Source: Actinernus sp. WN-2022
Taxonomy: Eukaryota; Cnidaria; Anthozoa; Actiniaria; Actinernidae
DNA length: 64,000 nucleotides
Assembly: GCA_030867875.1 (NCBI GenBank)
Contig: JAOWCC010000787.1
Location: 186,001-250,000 of the forward strand
Reading direction: 5' to 3'
In this document: one piece after another, positions 28,008 through 42,195 of the stretch
How positions within the stretch are numbered: position 1 is the stretch's first letter
Layout of the letters: every line of letters starts with the position of its first letter
Translations under genes and position numbers: made by a program
Notes under the pieces: generated by a model
What the model was told of the DNA's origin: nothing
Databases searched by the model: none
Seen by the model: the letters and a program-made list of their open reading frames with translations, nothing else

Positions 28008-30375
28008 AACTCTAAGTTGAAAGCCTGTATCACACAAAGTACCCAGTTCATCGTGTTCATCGTCCAAAACTCATACTATAGAGCAAGTTTTCTTGGCTGA
28101 GGCTTGCAATTACAGGCAGAAATCATCGTTTTGTGTTGGAGAAATGAACGGAGAATTGTAGAGATGATCACTTCCGGCTACTGTGACGCGCGCTAAAAGT
28201 ACAGTGAGTCCGTTACAACTGTTGCTTTTGCATTTTATTATTTGTTTTCGACTACGATAGATATCTTTTTACATACAACCACCTTGATTTCGTCTTTAAC
28301 ATCAGAGCCATGTGATAGTGGTAGCGATTCGTTTCCAGATTTGGCACTTCAAGCTCTGCGTGAACCTCTAAAGAAACCAGCCATTGAATAACCTTGTTGT
28401 TATTTTGCTCCCATCCTTCGATAACGGCTTAATTGGGCAAAGCTTTCTCTGTTGGGAAATTTCTCAGTGTCGGCCCTACTATAAGTCAGTAGATATATTG
28501 TTCGCTGAATTCGGCCCTCAAGCTCGGCATTATTAACACAGCTGATATGAGTCGTGATCGAAAATTCGTTAGCCGTTTCAAAGTTTGGCACATGCACGGC
28601 TTTAAAAAATGAATATTCACAAGCTATTGTGACTTTGAAATCGTAAATGTGTATCGGTATTAATAAATTTAGTAAAAATGTATTTAAATTTAGAATTTTA
28701 TTTTTTAAAGCCGTAATTCTATATTTTTTTCATATGCACGCCACCCCTCCCCCCTACTTTTATGACGTCATATAGGCATGACGTCACTGTATGTATGGTC
28801 ATATTAAGAATTTCATTTGGTGCCCATTTAGAGACAAAGACGGCTCAAAAAAGCTGGCACAATCTACTGAAGCTAATTAACGGCCCTGGACGTGGGTGCA
28901 GTTCGCTCAGACAACCCCTGCCATTTAAGTCGGACCTCTTCAGCAATTTCCGGCTATTTTTAACACAATCCCCCTCCCCCATTTCAATGTTGGTTTTCGA
29001 GAAGACCGAAATGTTGCCTTTCTATCCCAACATTGTGAAGGGGGAGGGGGGACAAGCGAAGTCATAAAAAATGCCCGCGATGTGTCAGAGGAGTTCGTTC
29101 AGTGTTCGGAATAGCCTTATTTTGTCGGGCGGTCCGTACTTAAATGGCGAAGGTTGTCTGAGGCGAGATTTTAGGTAGCTCACATGGTATAATTGTTAAT
29201 AACGTCCAGGGAATTTAACGAAAACAGCTCCAAACGAGAGGGGGCAGTAAGCACTTGGTGGGAATACGGATGCGCTTGTCAATGCAAATTTGATGAAAAA
29301 GCCCGATACCCCGGGTAAAATAATATCCGAGGGCGTATCCAAATATTTTACTTAATTGTTTTCGCACAATTAGGTTCAGTGATCACACTCAATGCTCAAA
29401 AAAGTGGATAAAGGGGATTCGTTTATGCTGTAGATGTATCCGTTTCTACTGTTTTCAGTATTAATTCCGGTGCAGCATTTGCGTTTCATCAAATGTTCAA
29501 ATTGTTTCATCAGTCTAGAAGCATGCGTGTTTCACAAAGCCCTTCAATCTATATATAGCTACTCAGTATAGAAACAGAATTCCACCGGATTCCGCCTCGC
29601 AGTGCTGATCTCAATCCGATAGAGAATTGTTTCAACATAATTAAGTCATCTTTAGAGAAAGACGCTATCAAACAGAAAATTACGCGCGAGTCGTTCGAGC
29701 AATTCAAAGCTCGTGTATCCCGGCATCTGAATAATATCCCACTACAGTTCGTTGACAACGCTGTTGAAAGCATGCCAAAAAGATTGCAGACTGTTGTAGA
29801 ACAGAAGGGACATAGGACTAGATACTAGAGATGGAAAAGGACAACAACGGTTGCATATCCTGAGAACTGTCACTGCCGATTTATTCGTGGTAACTGTAAC
29901 CGTTACGTTACCCACTGAGCGTAGTGTAAAACTGATCTCGGACTCGGCCGATCAAGCCTGCTCTTACAAATTTATTCATAACCCACTCCTGTCTAATATA
30001 TAACAAATAACACAGTTTATAAAATGTTAATCCGTTCCAGAACTATTGCTATGGCTTGTTGGCCTTTTCCCCCGTTCGGCCCTGCATTTCAGCCGTGTCA
30101 CGGCAGCAGTCACACAACAGCATAAGCTGTTGTTTGCCATCAGCATTTCTCCTCTCCATTTCTCCATGCAAAGTCACTTATTTAGACGTATTTCCATGCA
30201 CATATACCGTTAAAACGTTTTCATAACATATATACTGTTTAAGTTGTGTCATATAAAGCGTTCTAGAAGTACATAGGATGCGCCGAAATGCTGGTTTGAA
30301 CATTTCTCCGTTGTAACGGTTAATAAATTCAAATTTTAGATGGAGTTTTATTTACAATGAGGGGAGAAATGAGCA
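28008..30375 (+). repeat. Macrosatellite unit 8 (4-bp insertion)
   Basis: 2368 bp. aatt is inserted at 28431-28434 inside the Rep relic. Transposase relic 29559-29828. Confidence 0.93.
28252..28597 (-). pseudogene. Rep-like HUH fragment, frameshifted (unit 8)
   Basis: A 4-bp insertion (28431-28434) shifts the frame after residue 55, so motif I is kept but motif II is out of frame and the product ends at residue 65. Persistence of a broken copy among near-identical neighbours argues against selection on each copy. Confidence 0.6.
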
Positions 30376-32739
30376 AACTCTAAGTTGAAAGCCTGTATCA
30401 CACAAAGTACCCAGTTCATCGTGTTCATCGTCCAAAACTCATACTATAGAGCAAGTTTTCTTGGCTGAGGCTTGCAATTACAGGCAGAAATCATCGTTTT
30501 GTGTTGGAGAAATGAACGGAGAATTGTAGAGATGATCACTTCCGGCTACTGTGACGCGCGCTAAAAGTACAGTGAGTCCGTTACAACTGTTGCTTTTGCA
30601 TTTTATTATTTGTTTTCGACTACGATAGATATCTTTTTACATACAACCACCTTGATTTCGTCTTTAACATCAGAGCCATGTGATAGTGGTAGCGATTCGT
30701 TTCCAGATTTGGCACTTCAAGCTCTGCGTGAACCTCTAAAGAAACCAGCCATTGAATAACCTTGTTGTTATTTTGCTCCCATCCTTCGATAACGGCTTGG
30801 GCAAAGCTTTCTCTGTTGGGAAATTTCTCAGTGTCGGCCCTACTATAAGTCAGTAGATATATTGTTCGCTGAATTCGGCCCTCAAGCTCGGCATTATTAA
30901 CACAGCTGATATGAGTCGTGATCGAAAATTCGTTAGCCGTTTCAAAGTTTGGCACATGCACGGCTTTAAAAAATGAATATTCACAAGCTATTGTGACTTT
31001 GAAATCGTAAATGTGTATCGGTATTAATAAATTTAGTAAAAATGTATTTAAATTTAGAATTTTATTTTTTAAAGCCGTAATTCTATATTTTTTTCATATG
31101 CACGCCACCCCTCCCCCCTACTTTTATGACGTCATATAGGCATGACGTCACTGTATGTATGGTCATATTAAGAATTTCATTTGGTGCCCATTTAGAGACA
31201 AAGACGGCTCAAAAAAGCTGGCACAATCTACTGAAGCTAATTAACGGCCCTGGACGTGGGTGCAGTTCGCTCAGACAACCCCTGCCATTTAAGTCGGACC
31301 TCTTCAGCAATTTCCGGCTATTTTTAACACAATCCCCCTCCCCCATTTCAATGTTGGTTTTCGAGAAGACCGAAATGTTGCCTTTCTATCCCAACATTGT
31401 GAAGGGGGAGGGGGGACAAGCGAAGTCATAAAAAATGCCCGCGATGTGTCAGAGGAGTTCGTTCAGTGTTCGGAATAGCCTTATTTTGTCGGGCGGTCCG
31501 TACTTAAATGGCGAAGGTTGTCTGAGGCGAGATTTTAGGTAGCTCACATGGTATAATTGTTAATAACGTCCAGGGAATTTAACGAAAACAGCTCCAAACG
31601 AGAGGGGGCAGTAAGCACTTGGTGGGAATACGGATGCGCTTGTCAATGCAAATTTGATGAAAAAGCCCGATACCCCGGGTAAAATAATATCCGAGGGCGT
31701 ATCCAAATATTTTACTTAATTGTTTTCGCACAATTAGGTTCAGTGATCACACTCAATGCTCAAAAAAGTGGATAAAGGGGATTCGTTTATGCTGTAGATG
31801 TATCCGTTTCTACTGTTTTCAGTATTAATTCCGGTGCAGCATTTGCGTTTCATCAAATGTTCAAATTGTTTCATCAGTCTAGAAGCATGCGTGTTTCACA
31901 AAGCCCTTCAATCTATATATAGCTACTCAGTATAGAAACAGAATTCCACCGGATTCCGCCTCGCAGTGCTGATCTCAATCCGATAGAGAATTGTTTCAAC
32001 ATAATTAAGTCATCTTTAGAGAAAGACGCTATCAAACAGAAAATTACGCGCGAGTCGTTCGAGCAATTCAAAGCTCGTGTATCCCGGCATCTGAATAATA
32101 TCCCACTACAGTTCGTTGACAACGCTGTTGAAAGCATGCCAAAAAGATTGCAGACTGTTGTAGAACAGAAGGGACATAGGACTAGATACTAGAGATGGAA
32201 AAGGACAACAACGGTTGCATATCCTGAGAACTGTCACTGCCGATTTATTCGTGGTAACTGTAACCGTTACGTTACCCACTGAGCGTAGTGTAAAACTGAT
32301 CTCGGACTCGGCCGATCAAGCCTGCTCTTACAAATTTATTCATAACCCACTCCTGTCTAATATATAACAAATAACACAGTTTATAAAATGTTAATCCGTT
32401 CCAGAACTATTGCTATGGCTTGTTGGCCTTTTCCCCCGTTCGGCCCTGCATTTCAGCCGTGTCACGGCAGCAGTCACACAACAGCATAAGCTGTTGTTTG
32501 CCATCAGCATTTCTCCTCTCCATTTCTCCATGCAAAGTCACTTATTTAGACATATTTCCATGCACATATACCGTTAAAACGTTTTCATAACATATATACT
32601 GTTTAAGTTGTGTCATATAAAGCGTTCTAGAAGTACATAGGATGCGCCGAAATGCTGGTTTGAACATTTCTCCGTTGTAACGGTTAATAAATTCAAATTT
32701 TAGATGGAGTTTTATTTACAATGAGGGGAGAAATGAGCA
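30376..32739 (+). repeat. Macrosatellite unit 9
   Basis: Full length. Rep relic 30620-30961, transposase relic 31923-32192. It shares tagacatatt (32547-32556) only with unit 10. Confidence 0.93.
30620..30961 (-). pseudogene. Rep-like HUH fragment (unit 9)
   Basis: Product identical to the unit 1 copy. Confidence 0.55.
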
Positions 32740-35103
32740 AACTCTAAGTTGAAAGCCTGTATCACACAAAGTACCCAGTTCATCGTGTTCATCGTCCAAA
32801 ACTCATACTATAGAGCAAGTTTTCTTGGCTGAGGCTTGCAATTACAGGCAGAAATCATCGTTTTGTGTTGGAGAAATGAACGGAGAATTGTAGAGATGAT
32901 CACTTCCGGCTACTGTGACGCGCGCTAAAAGTACAGTGAGTCCGTTACAACTGTTGCTTCTGCATTTTATTATTTGTTTTCGACTACGATAGATATCTTT
33001 TTACATACAACCACCTTGATTTCGTCTTTAACATCAGAGCCATGTGATAGTGGTAGCGATTCGTTTCCAGATTTGGCACTTCAAGCTCTGCGTGAACCTC
33101 TAAAGAAACCAGCCATTGAATAACCTTGTTGTTATTTTGCTCCCATCCTTCGATAACGGCTTGGGCAAAGCTTTCTCTGTTGGGAAATTTCTCAGTGTCG
33201 GCCCTACTATAAGTCAGTAGATATATTGTTCGCTGAATTCGGCCCTCAAGCTCGGCATTATTAACACAGCTGATATGAGTCGTGATCGAAAATTCGTTAG
33301 CCGTTTCAAAGTTTGGCACATGCACGGCTTTAAAAAATGAATATTCACAAGCTATTGTGACTTTGAAATCGTAAATGTGTATCGGTATTAATAAATTTAG
33401 TAAAAATGTATTTAAATTTAGAATTTTATTTTTTAAAGCCGTAATTCTATATTTTTTTCATATGCACGCCACCCCTCCCCCCTACTTTTATGACGTCATA
33501 TAGGCATGACGTCACTGTATGTATGGTCATATTAAGAATTTCATTTGGTGCCCATTTAGAGACAAAGACGGCTCAAAAAAGCTGGCACAATCTACTGAAG
33601 CTAATTAACGGCCCTGGACGTGGGTGCAGTTCGCTCAGACAACCCCTGCCATTTAAGTCGGACCTCTTCAGCAATTTCCGGCTATTTTTAACACAATCCC
33701 CCTCCCCCATTTCAATGTTGGTTTTCGAGAAGACCGAAATGTTGCCTTTCTATCCCAACATTGTGAAGGGGGAGGGGGGACAAGCGAAGTCATAAAAAAT
33801 GCCCGCGATGTGTCAGAGGAGTTCGTTCAGTGTTCGGAATAGCCTTATTTTGTCGGGCGGTCCGTACTTAAATGGCGAAGGTTGTCTGAGGCGAGATTTT
33901 AGGTAGCTCACATGGTATAATTGTTAATAACGTCCAGGGAATTTAACGAAAACAGCTCCAAACGAGAGGGGGCAGTAAGCACTTGGTGGGAATACGGATG
34001 CGCTTGTCAATGCAAATTTGATGAAAAAGCCCGATACCCCGGGTAAAATAATATCCGAGGGCGTATCCAAATATTTTACTTAATTGTTTTCGCACAATTA
34101 GGTTCAGTGATCACACTCAATGCTCAAAAAAGTGGATAAAGGGGATTCGTTTATGCTGTAGATGTATCCGTTTCTACTGTTTTCAGTATTAATTCCGGTG
34201 CAGCATTTGCGTTTCATCAAATGTTCAAATTGTTTCATCAGTCTAGAAGCATGCGTGTTTCACAAAGCCCTTCAATCTATATATAGCTACTCAGTATAGA
34301 AACAGAATTCCACCGGATTCCGCCTCGCAGTGCTGATCTCAATCCGATAGAGAATTGTTTCAACATAATTAAGTCATCTTTAGAGAAAGACGCTATCAAA
34401 CAGAAAATTACGCGCGAGTCGTTCGAGCAATTCAAAGCTCGTGTATCCCGGCATCTGAATAATATCCCACTACAGTTCGTTGACAACGCTGTTGAAAGCA
34501 TGCCAAAAAGATTGCAGACTGTTGTAGAACAGAAGGGACATAGGACTAGATACTAGAGATGGAAAAGGACAACAACGGTTGCATATCCTGAGAACTGTCA
34601 CTGCCGATTTATTCGTGGTAACTGTAACCGTTACGTTACCCACTGAGCGTAGTGTAAAACTGATCTCGGACTCGGCCGATCAAGCCTGCTCTTACAAATT
34701 TATTCATAACCCACTCCTGTCTAATATATAACAAATAACACAGTTTATAAAATGTTAATCCGTTCCAGAACTATTGCTATGGCTTGTTGGCCTTTTCCCC
34801 CGTTCGGCCCTGCATTTCAGCCGTGTCACGGCAGCAGTCACACAACAGCATAAGCTGTTGTTTGCCATCAGCATTTCTCCTCTCCATTTCTCCATGCAAA
34901 GTCACTTATTTAGACATATTTCCATGCACATATACCGTTAAAACGTTTTCATAACATATATACTGTTTAAGTTGTGTCATATAAAGCGTTCTAGAAGTAC
35001 ATAGGATGCGCCGAAATGCTGGTTTGAACATTTCTCCGTTGTAACGGTTAATAAATTCAAATTTTAGATGGAGTTTTATTTACAATGAGGGGAGAAATGA
35101 GCA
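32740..35103 (+). repeat. Macrosatellite unit 10
   Basis: Full length. Rep relic 32984-33325, transposase relic 34287-34556. Last unit with the G form after the 8-bp hairpin. Confidence 0.93.
32984..33325 (-). pseudogene. Rep-like HUH fragment (unit 10)
   Basis: Product identical to the unit 1 copy. Confidence 0.55.
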
Positions 35104-37467
35104 AACTCTAAGTTGAAAGCCTGTATCACACAAAGTACCCAGTTCATCGTGTTCATCGTCCAAAACTCATACTATAGAGCAAGTTTTCTTGGCTGAGGCT
35201 TGCAATTACAGGCAGAAATCATCGTTTTGTGTTGGAGAAATGAACGGAGAATTGTAGAGATGATCACTTCCGGCTACTGTGACGCGCGCTAAAAGTACAG
35301 TGAGTCCGTTACAACTGTTGCTTTTGCATTTTATTATTTGTTTTCGACTACGATAGATATCTTTTTACATACAACCACCTTGATTTCGTCTTTAACATCA
35401 GAGCCATGTGATAGTGGTAGCGATTCGTTTCCAGATTTGGCACTTCAAGCTCTGCGTGAACCTCTAAAGAAACCAGCCATTGAATAACCTTGTTGTTATT
35501 TTGCTCCCATCCTTCGATAACGGCTTGGGCAAAGCTTTCTCTGTTGGGAAATTTCTCAGTGTCGGCCCTACTATAAGTCAGTAGATATATTGTTCGCTGA
35601 ATTCGGCCCTCAAGCTCGGCATTATTAACACAGCTGATATGAGTCGTGATCGAAAATTCGTTAGCCGTTTCAAAGTTTGGCACATGCACGGCTTTAAAAA
35701 ATGAATATTCACAAGCTATTGTGACTTTGAAATCGTAAATGTGTATCGGTATTAATAAATTTAGTAAAAATGTATTTAAATTTAGAATTTTATTTTTTAA
35801 AGCCGTAATTCTATATTTTTTTCATATGCACGCCACCCCTCCCCCCTACTTTTATGACGTCATATAGGCATGACGTCACTGTATGTATGGTCATATTAAG
35901 AATTTCATTTGGTGCCCATTTAGAGACAAAGACGGCTCAAAAAAGCTGGCACAATCTACTGAAGCTAATTAACGGCCCTGGACGTGGGTGCAGTTCGCTC
36001 AGACAACCCCTGCCATTTAAGTCGGACCTCTTCAGCAATTTCCGGCTATTTTTAACACAATCCCCCTCCCCCATTTCAATGTTGGTTTTCGAGAAGACCG
36101 AAATGTTGCCTTTCTATCCCAACATTGTGAAGGGGGAGGGGGGACAAGCGAAGTCATAAAAAATGCCCGCGATGTGTCAGAGGAGTTCGTTCAGTGTTCG
36201 GAATAGCCTTATTTTGTCGGGCGGTCCGTACTTAAATGGCGAAGGTTGTCTGAGGCGAGATTTTAGGTAGCTCACATGGTATAATTGTTAATAACGTCCA
36301 GGGAATTTAACGAAAACAGCTCCAAACGAGAGGGGGCAGTAAGCACTTGGTGGGAATACGGATGCGCTTGTCAATGCAAATTTGATGAAAAAGCCCGATA
36401 CCCCGGGTAAAATAATATCCGAGGGCGTATCCAAATATTTTACTTAATTGTTTTCGCACAATTAGGTTCAGTGATCACACTCAATGCTCAAAAAAGTGGA
36501 TAAAGGGGATTCGTTTATGCTGTAGATGTATCCGTTTCTACTGTTTTCAGTATTAATTCCGGTGCAGCATTTGCGTTTCATCAAATGTTCAAATTGTTTC
36601 ATCAGTCTAGAAGCATGCGTGTTTCACAAAGCCCTTCAATCTATATATAGCTACTCAGTATAGAAACAGAATTCCACCGGATTCCGCCTCGCAGTGCTGA
36701 TCTCAATCCGATAGAGAATTGTTTCAACATAATTAAGTCATCTTTAGAGAAAGACGCTATCAAACAGAAAATTACGCGCGAGTCGTTCGAGCAATTCAAA
36801 GCTCGTGTATCCCGGCATCTGAATAATATCCCACTACAGTTCGTTGACAACGCTGTTGAAAGCATGCCAAAAAGATTGCAGACTGTTGTAGAACAGAAGG
36901 GACATAGGACTAGATACTAGAGATGGAAAAGGACAACAACGGTTGCATATCCTGAGAACTGTCACTGCCGATTTATTCGTGGTAACTGTAACCGTTACGT
37001 TACCCACTGAGCGTAGTGTAAAACTGATCTCGGACTCGGCCGATCAAGCCTGCTCTTACAAATTTATTCATAACCCACTCCTGTCTAATATATAACAAAT
37101 AACACAGTTTATAAAATGTTAATCCGTTCCAGAACTATTGCTATGGCTTGTTGGCCTTTTCCCCCGTTCGGCCCTGCATTTCAGCCGTGTCACGGCAGCA
37201 GTCACACAACAGCATAAGCTGTTGTTTTCCATCAGCATTTCTCCTCTCCATTTCTCCATGCAAAGTCACTTATTTAGACGTATTTCCATGCACATATACC
37301 GTTAAAACGTTTTCATAACATATATACTGTTTAAGTTGTGTCATATAAAGCGTTCTAGAAGTACATAGGATGCGCCGAAATGCTGGTTTGAACATTTCTC
37401 CGTTGTAACGGTTAATAAATTCAAATTTTAGATGGAGTTTTATTTACAATGAGGGGAGAAATGAGCA
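35104..37467 (+). repeat. Macrosatellite unit 11
   Basis: Full length. Rep relic 35348-35689, transposase relic 36651-36920. The TTTT form after the hairpin resumes here. Confidence 0.93.
35348..35689 (-). pseudogene. Rep-like HUH fragment (unit 11)
   Basis: Product identical to the unit 1 copy. Confidence 0.55.
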
Positions 37468-39831
37468 AACTCTAAGTTGAAAGCCTGTATCACACAAAGT
37501 ACCCAGTTCATCGTGTTCATCGTCCAAAACTCATACTATAGAGCAAGTTTTCTTGGCTGAGGCTTGCAATTACAGGCAGAAATCATCGTTTTGTGTTGGA
37601 GAAATGAACGGAGAATTGTAGAGATGATCACTTCCGGCTACTGTGACGCGCGCTAAAAGTACAGTGAGTCCGTTACAACTGTTGCTTCTGCATTTTATTA
37701 TTTGTTTTCGACTACGATAGATATCTTTTTACATACAACCACCTTGATTTCGTCTTTAACATCAGAGCCATGTGATAGTGGTAGCGATTCGTTTCCAGAT
37801 TTGGCACTTCAAGCTCTGCGTGAACCTCTAAAGAAACCAGCCATTGAATAACCTTGTTGTTATTTTGCTCCCATCCTTCGATAACGGCTTGGGCAAAGCT
37901 TTCTCTGTTGGGAAATTTCTCAGTGTCGGCCCTACTATAAGTCAGTAGATATATTGTTCGCTGAATTCGGCCCTCAAGCTCGGCATTATTAACACAGCTG
38001 ATATGAGTCGTGATCGAAAATTCGTTAGCCGTTTCAAAGTTTGGCACATGCACGGCTTTAAAAAATGAATATTCACAAGCTATTGTGACTTTGAAATCGT
38101 AAATGTGTATCGGTATTAATAAATTTAGTAAAAATGTATTTAAATTTAGAATTTTATTTTTTAAAGCCGTAATTCTATATTTTTTTCATATGCACGCCAC
38201 CCCTCCCCCCTACTTTTATGACGTCATATAGGCATGACGTCACTGTATGTATGGTCATATTAAGAATTTCATTTGGTGCCCATTTAGAGACAAAGACGGC
38301 TCAAAAAAGCTGGCACAATCTACTGAAGCTAATTAACGGCCCTGGACGTGGGTGCAGTTCGCTCAGACAACCCCTGCCATTTAAGTCGGACCTCTTCAGC
38401 AATTTCCGGCTATTTTTAACACAATCCCCCTCCCCCATTTCAATGTTGGTTTTCGAGAAGACCGAAATGTTGCCTTTCTATCCCAACATTGTGAAGGGGG
38501 AGGGGGGACAAGCGAAGTCATAAAAAATGCCCGCGATGTGTCAGAGGAGTTCGTTCAGTGTTCGGAATAGCCTTATTTTGTCGGGCGGTCCGTACTTAAA
38601 TGGCGAAGGTTGTCTGAGGCGAGATTTTAGGTAGCTCACATGGTATAATTGTTAATAACGTCCAGGGAATTTAACGAAAACAGCTCCAAACGAGAGGGGG
38701 CAGTAAGCACTTGGTGGGAATACGGATGCGCTTGTCAATGCAAATTTGATGAAAAAGCCCGATACCCCGGGTAAAATAATATCCGAGGGCGTATCCAAAT
38801 ATTTTACTTAATTGTTTTCGCACAATTAGGTTCAGTGATCACACTCAATGCTCAAAAAAGTGGATAAAGGGGATTCGTTTATGCTGTAGATGTATCCGTT
38901 TCTACTGTTTTCAGTATTAATTCCGGTGCAGCATTTGCGTTTCATCAAATGTTCAAATTGTTTCATCAGTCTAGAAGCATGCGTGTTTCACAAAGCCCTT
39001 CAATCTATATATAGCTACTCAGTATAGAAACAGAATTCCACCGGATTCCGCCTCGCAGTGCTGATCTCAATCCGATAGAGAATTGTTTCAACATAATTAA
39101 GTCATCTTTAGAGAAAGACGCTATCAAACAGAAAATTACGCGCGAGTCGTTCGAGCAATTCAAAGCTCGTGTATCCCGGCATCTGAATAATATCCCACTA
39201 CAGTTCGTTGACAACGCTGTTGAAAGCATGCCAAAAAGATTGCAGACTGTTGTAGAACAGAAGGGACATAGGACTAGATACTAGAGATGGAAAAGGACAA
39301 CAACGGTTGCATATCCTGAGAACTGTCACTGCCGATTTATTCGTGGTAACTGTAACCGTTACGTTACCCACTGAGCGTAGTGTAAAACTGATCTCGGACT
39401 CGGCCGATCAAGCCTGCTCTTACAAATTTATTCATAACCCACTCCTGTCTAATATATAACAAATAACACAGTTTATAAAATGTTAATCCGTTCCAGAACT
39501 ATTGCTATGGCTTGTTGGCCTTTTCCCCCGTTCGGCCCTGCATTTCAGCCGTGTCACGGCAGCAGTCACACAACAGCATAAGCTGTTGTTTTCCATCAGC
39601 ATTTCTCCTCTCCATTTCTCCATGCAAAGTCACTTATTTAGACGTATTTCCATGCACATATACCGTTAAAACGTTTTCATAACATATATACTGTTTAAGT
39701 TGTGTCATATAAAGCGTTCTAGAAGTACATAGGATGCGCCGAAATGCTGGTTTGAACATTTCTCCGTTGTAACGGTTAATAAATTCAAATTTTAGATGGA
39801 GTTTTATTTACAATGAGGGGAGAAATGAGCA
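37468..39831 (+). repeat. Macrosatellite unit 12
   Basis: Full length. Rep relic 37712-38053, transposase relic 39015-39284. Confidence 0.93.
37712..38053 (-). pseudogene. Rep-like HUH fragment (unit 12)
   Basis: Product identical to the unit 1 copy. Confidence 0.55.
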
Positions 39832-42195
39832 AACTCTAAGTTGAAAGCCTGTATCACACAAAGTACCCAGTTCATCGTGTTCATCGTCCAAAACTCATAC
39901 TATAGAGCAAGTTTTCTTGGCTGAGGCTTGCAATTACAGGCAGAAATCATCGTTTTGTGTTGGAGAAATGAACGGAGAATTGTAGAGATGATCACTTCCG
40001 GCTACTGTGACGCGCGCTAAAAGTACAGTGAGTCCGTTACAACTGTTGCTTCTGCATTTTATTATTTGTTTTCGACTACGATAGATATCTTTTTACATAC
40101 AACCACCTTGATTTCGTCTTTAACATCAGAGCCATGTGATAGTGGTAGCGATTCGTTTCCAGATTTGGCACTTCAAGCTCTGCGTGAACCTCTAAAGAAA
40201 CCAGCCATTGAATAACCTTGTTGTTATTTTGCTCCCATCCTTCGATAACGGCTTGGGCAAAGCTTTCTCTGTTGGGAAATTTCTCAGTGTCGGCCCTACT
40301 ATAAGTCAGTAGATATATTGTTCGCTGAATTCGGCCCTCAAGCTCGGCATTATTAACACAGCTGATATGAGTCGTGATCGAAAATTCGTTAGCCGTTTCA
40401 AAGTTTGGCACATGCACGGCTTTAAAAAATGAATATTCACAAGCTATTGTGACTTTGAAATCGTAAATGTGTATCGGTATTAATAAATTTAGTAAAAATG
40501 TATTTAAATTTAGAATTTTATTTTTTAAAGCCGTAATTCTATATTTTTTTCATATGCACGCCACCCCTCCCCCCTACTTTTATGACGTCATATAGGCATG
40601 ACGTCACTGTATGTATGGTCATATTAAGAATTTCATTTGGTGCCCATTTAGAGACAAAGACGGCTCAAAAAAGCTGGCACAATCTACTGAAGCTAATTAA
40701 CGGCCCTGGACGTGGGTGCAGTTCGCTCAGACAACCCCTGCCATTTAAGTCGGACCTCTTCAGCAATTTCCGGCTATTTTTAACACAATCCCCCTCCCCC
40801 ATTTCAATGTTGGTTTTCGAGAAGACCGAAATGTTGCCTTTCTATCCCAACATTGTGAAGGGGGAGGGGGGACAAGCGAAGTCATAAAAAATGCCCGCGA
40901 TGTGTCAGAGGAGTTCGTTCAGTGTTCGGAATAGCCTTATTTTGTCGGGCGGTCCGTACTTAAATGGCGAAGGTTGTCTGAGGCGAGATTTTAGGTAGCT
41001 CACATGGTATAATTGTTAATAACGTCCAGGGAATTTAACGAAAACAGCTCCAAACGAGAGGGGGCAGTAAGCACTTGGTGGGAATACGGATGCGCTTGTC
41101 AATGCAAATTTGATGAAAAAGCCCGATACCCCGGGTAAAATAATATCCGAGGGCGTATCCAAATATTTTACTTAATTGTTTTCGCACAATTAGGTTCAGT
41201 GATCACACTCAATGCTCAAAAAAGTGGATAAAGGGGATTCGTTTATGCTGTAGATGTATCCGTTTCTACTGTTTTCAGTATTAATTCCGGTGCAGCATTT
41301 GCGTTTCATCAAATGTTCAAATTGTTTCATCAGTCTAGAAGCATGCGTGTTTCACAAAGCCCTTCAATCTATATATAGCTACTCAGTATAGAAACAGAAT
41401 TCCACCGGATTCCGCCTCGCAGTGCTGATCTCAATCCGATAGAGAATTGTTTCAACATAATTAAGTCATCTTTAGAGAAAGACGCTATCAAACAGAAAAT
41501 TACGCGCGAGTCGTTCGAGCAATTCAAAGCTCGTGTATCCCGGCATCTGAATAATATCCCACTACAGTTCGTTGACAACGCTGTTGAAAGCATGCCAAAA
41601 AGATTGCAGACTGTTGTAGAACAGAAGGGACATAGGACTAGATACTAGAGATGGAAAAGGACAACAACGGTTGCATATCCTGAGAACTGTCACTGCCGAT
41701 TTATTCGTGGTAACTGTAACCGTTACGTTACCCACTGAGCGTAGTGTAAAACTGATCTCGGACTCGGCCGATCAAGCCTGCTCTTACAAATTTATTCATA
41801 ACCCACTCCTGTCTAATATATAACAAATAACACAGTTTATAAAATGTTAATCCGTTCCAGAACTATTGCTATGGCTTGTTGGCCTTTTCCCCCGTTCGGC
41901 CCTGCATTTCAGCCGTGTCACGGCAGCAGTCACACAACAGCATAAGCTGTTGTTTTCCATCAGCATTTCTCCTCTCCATTTCTCCATGCAAAGTCACTTA
42001 TTTAGACGTATTTCCATGCACATATACCGTTAAAACGTTTTCATAACATATATACTGTTTAAGTTGTGTCATATAAAGCGTTCTAGAAGTACATAGGATG
42101 CGCCGAAATGCTGGTTTGAACATTTCTCCGTTGTAACGGTTAATAAATTCAAATTTTAGATGGAGTTTTATTTACAATGAGGGGAGAAATGAGCA
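39832..42195 (+). repeat. Macrosatellite unit 13
   Basis: Full length. Rep relic 40076-40417, transposase relic 41379-41648. Confidence 0.93.
40076..40417 (-). pseudogene. Rep-like HUH fragment (unit 13)
   Basis: Product identical to the unit 1 copy. Confidence 0.55.
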
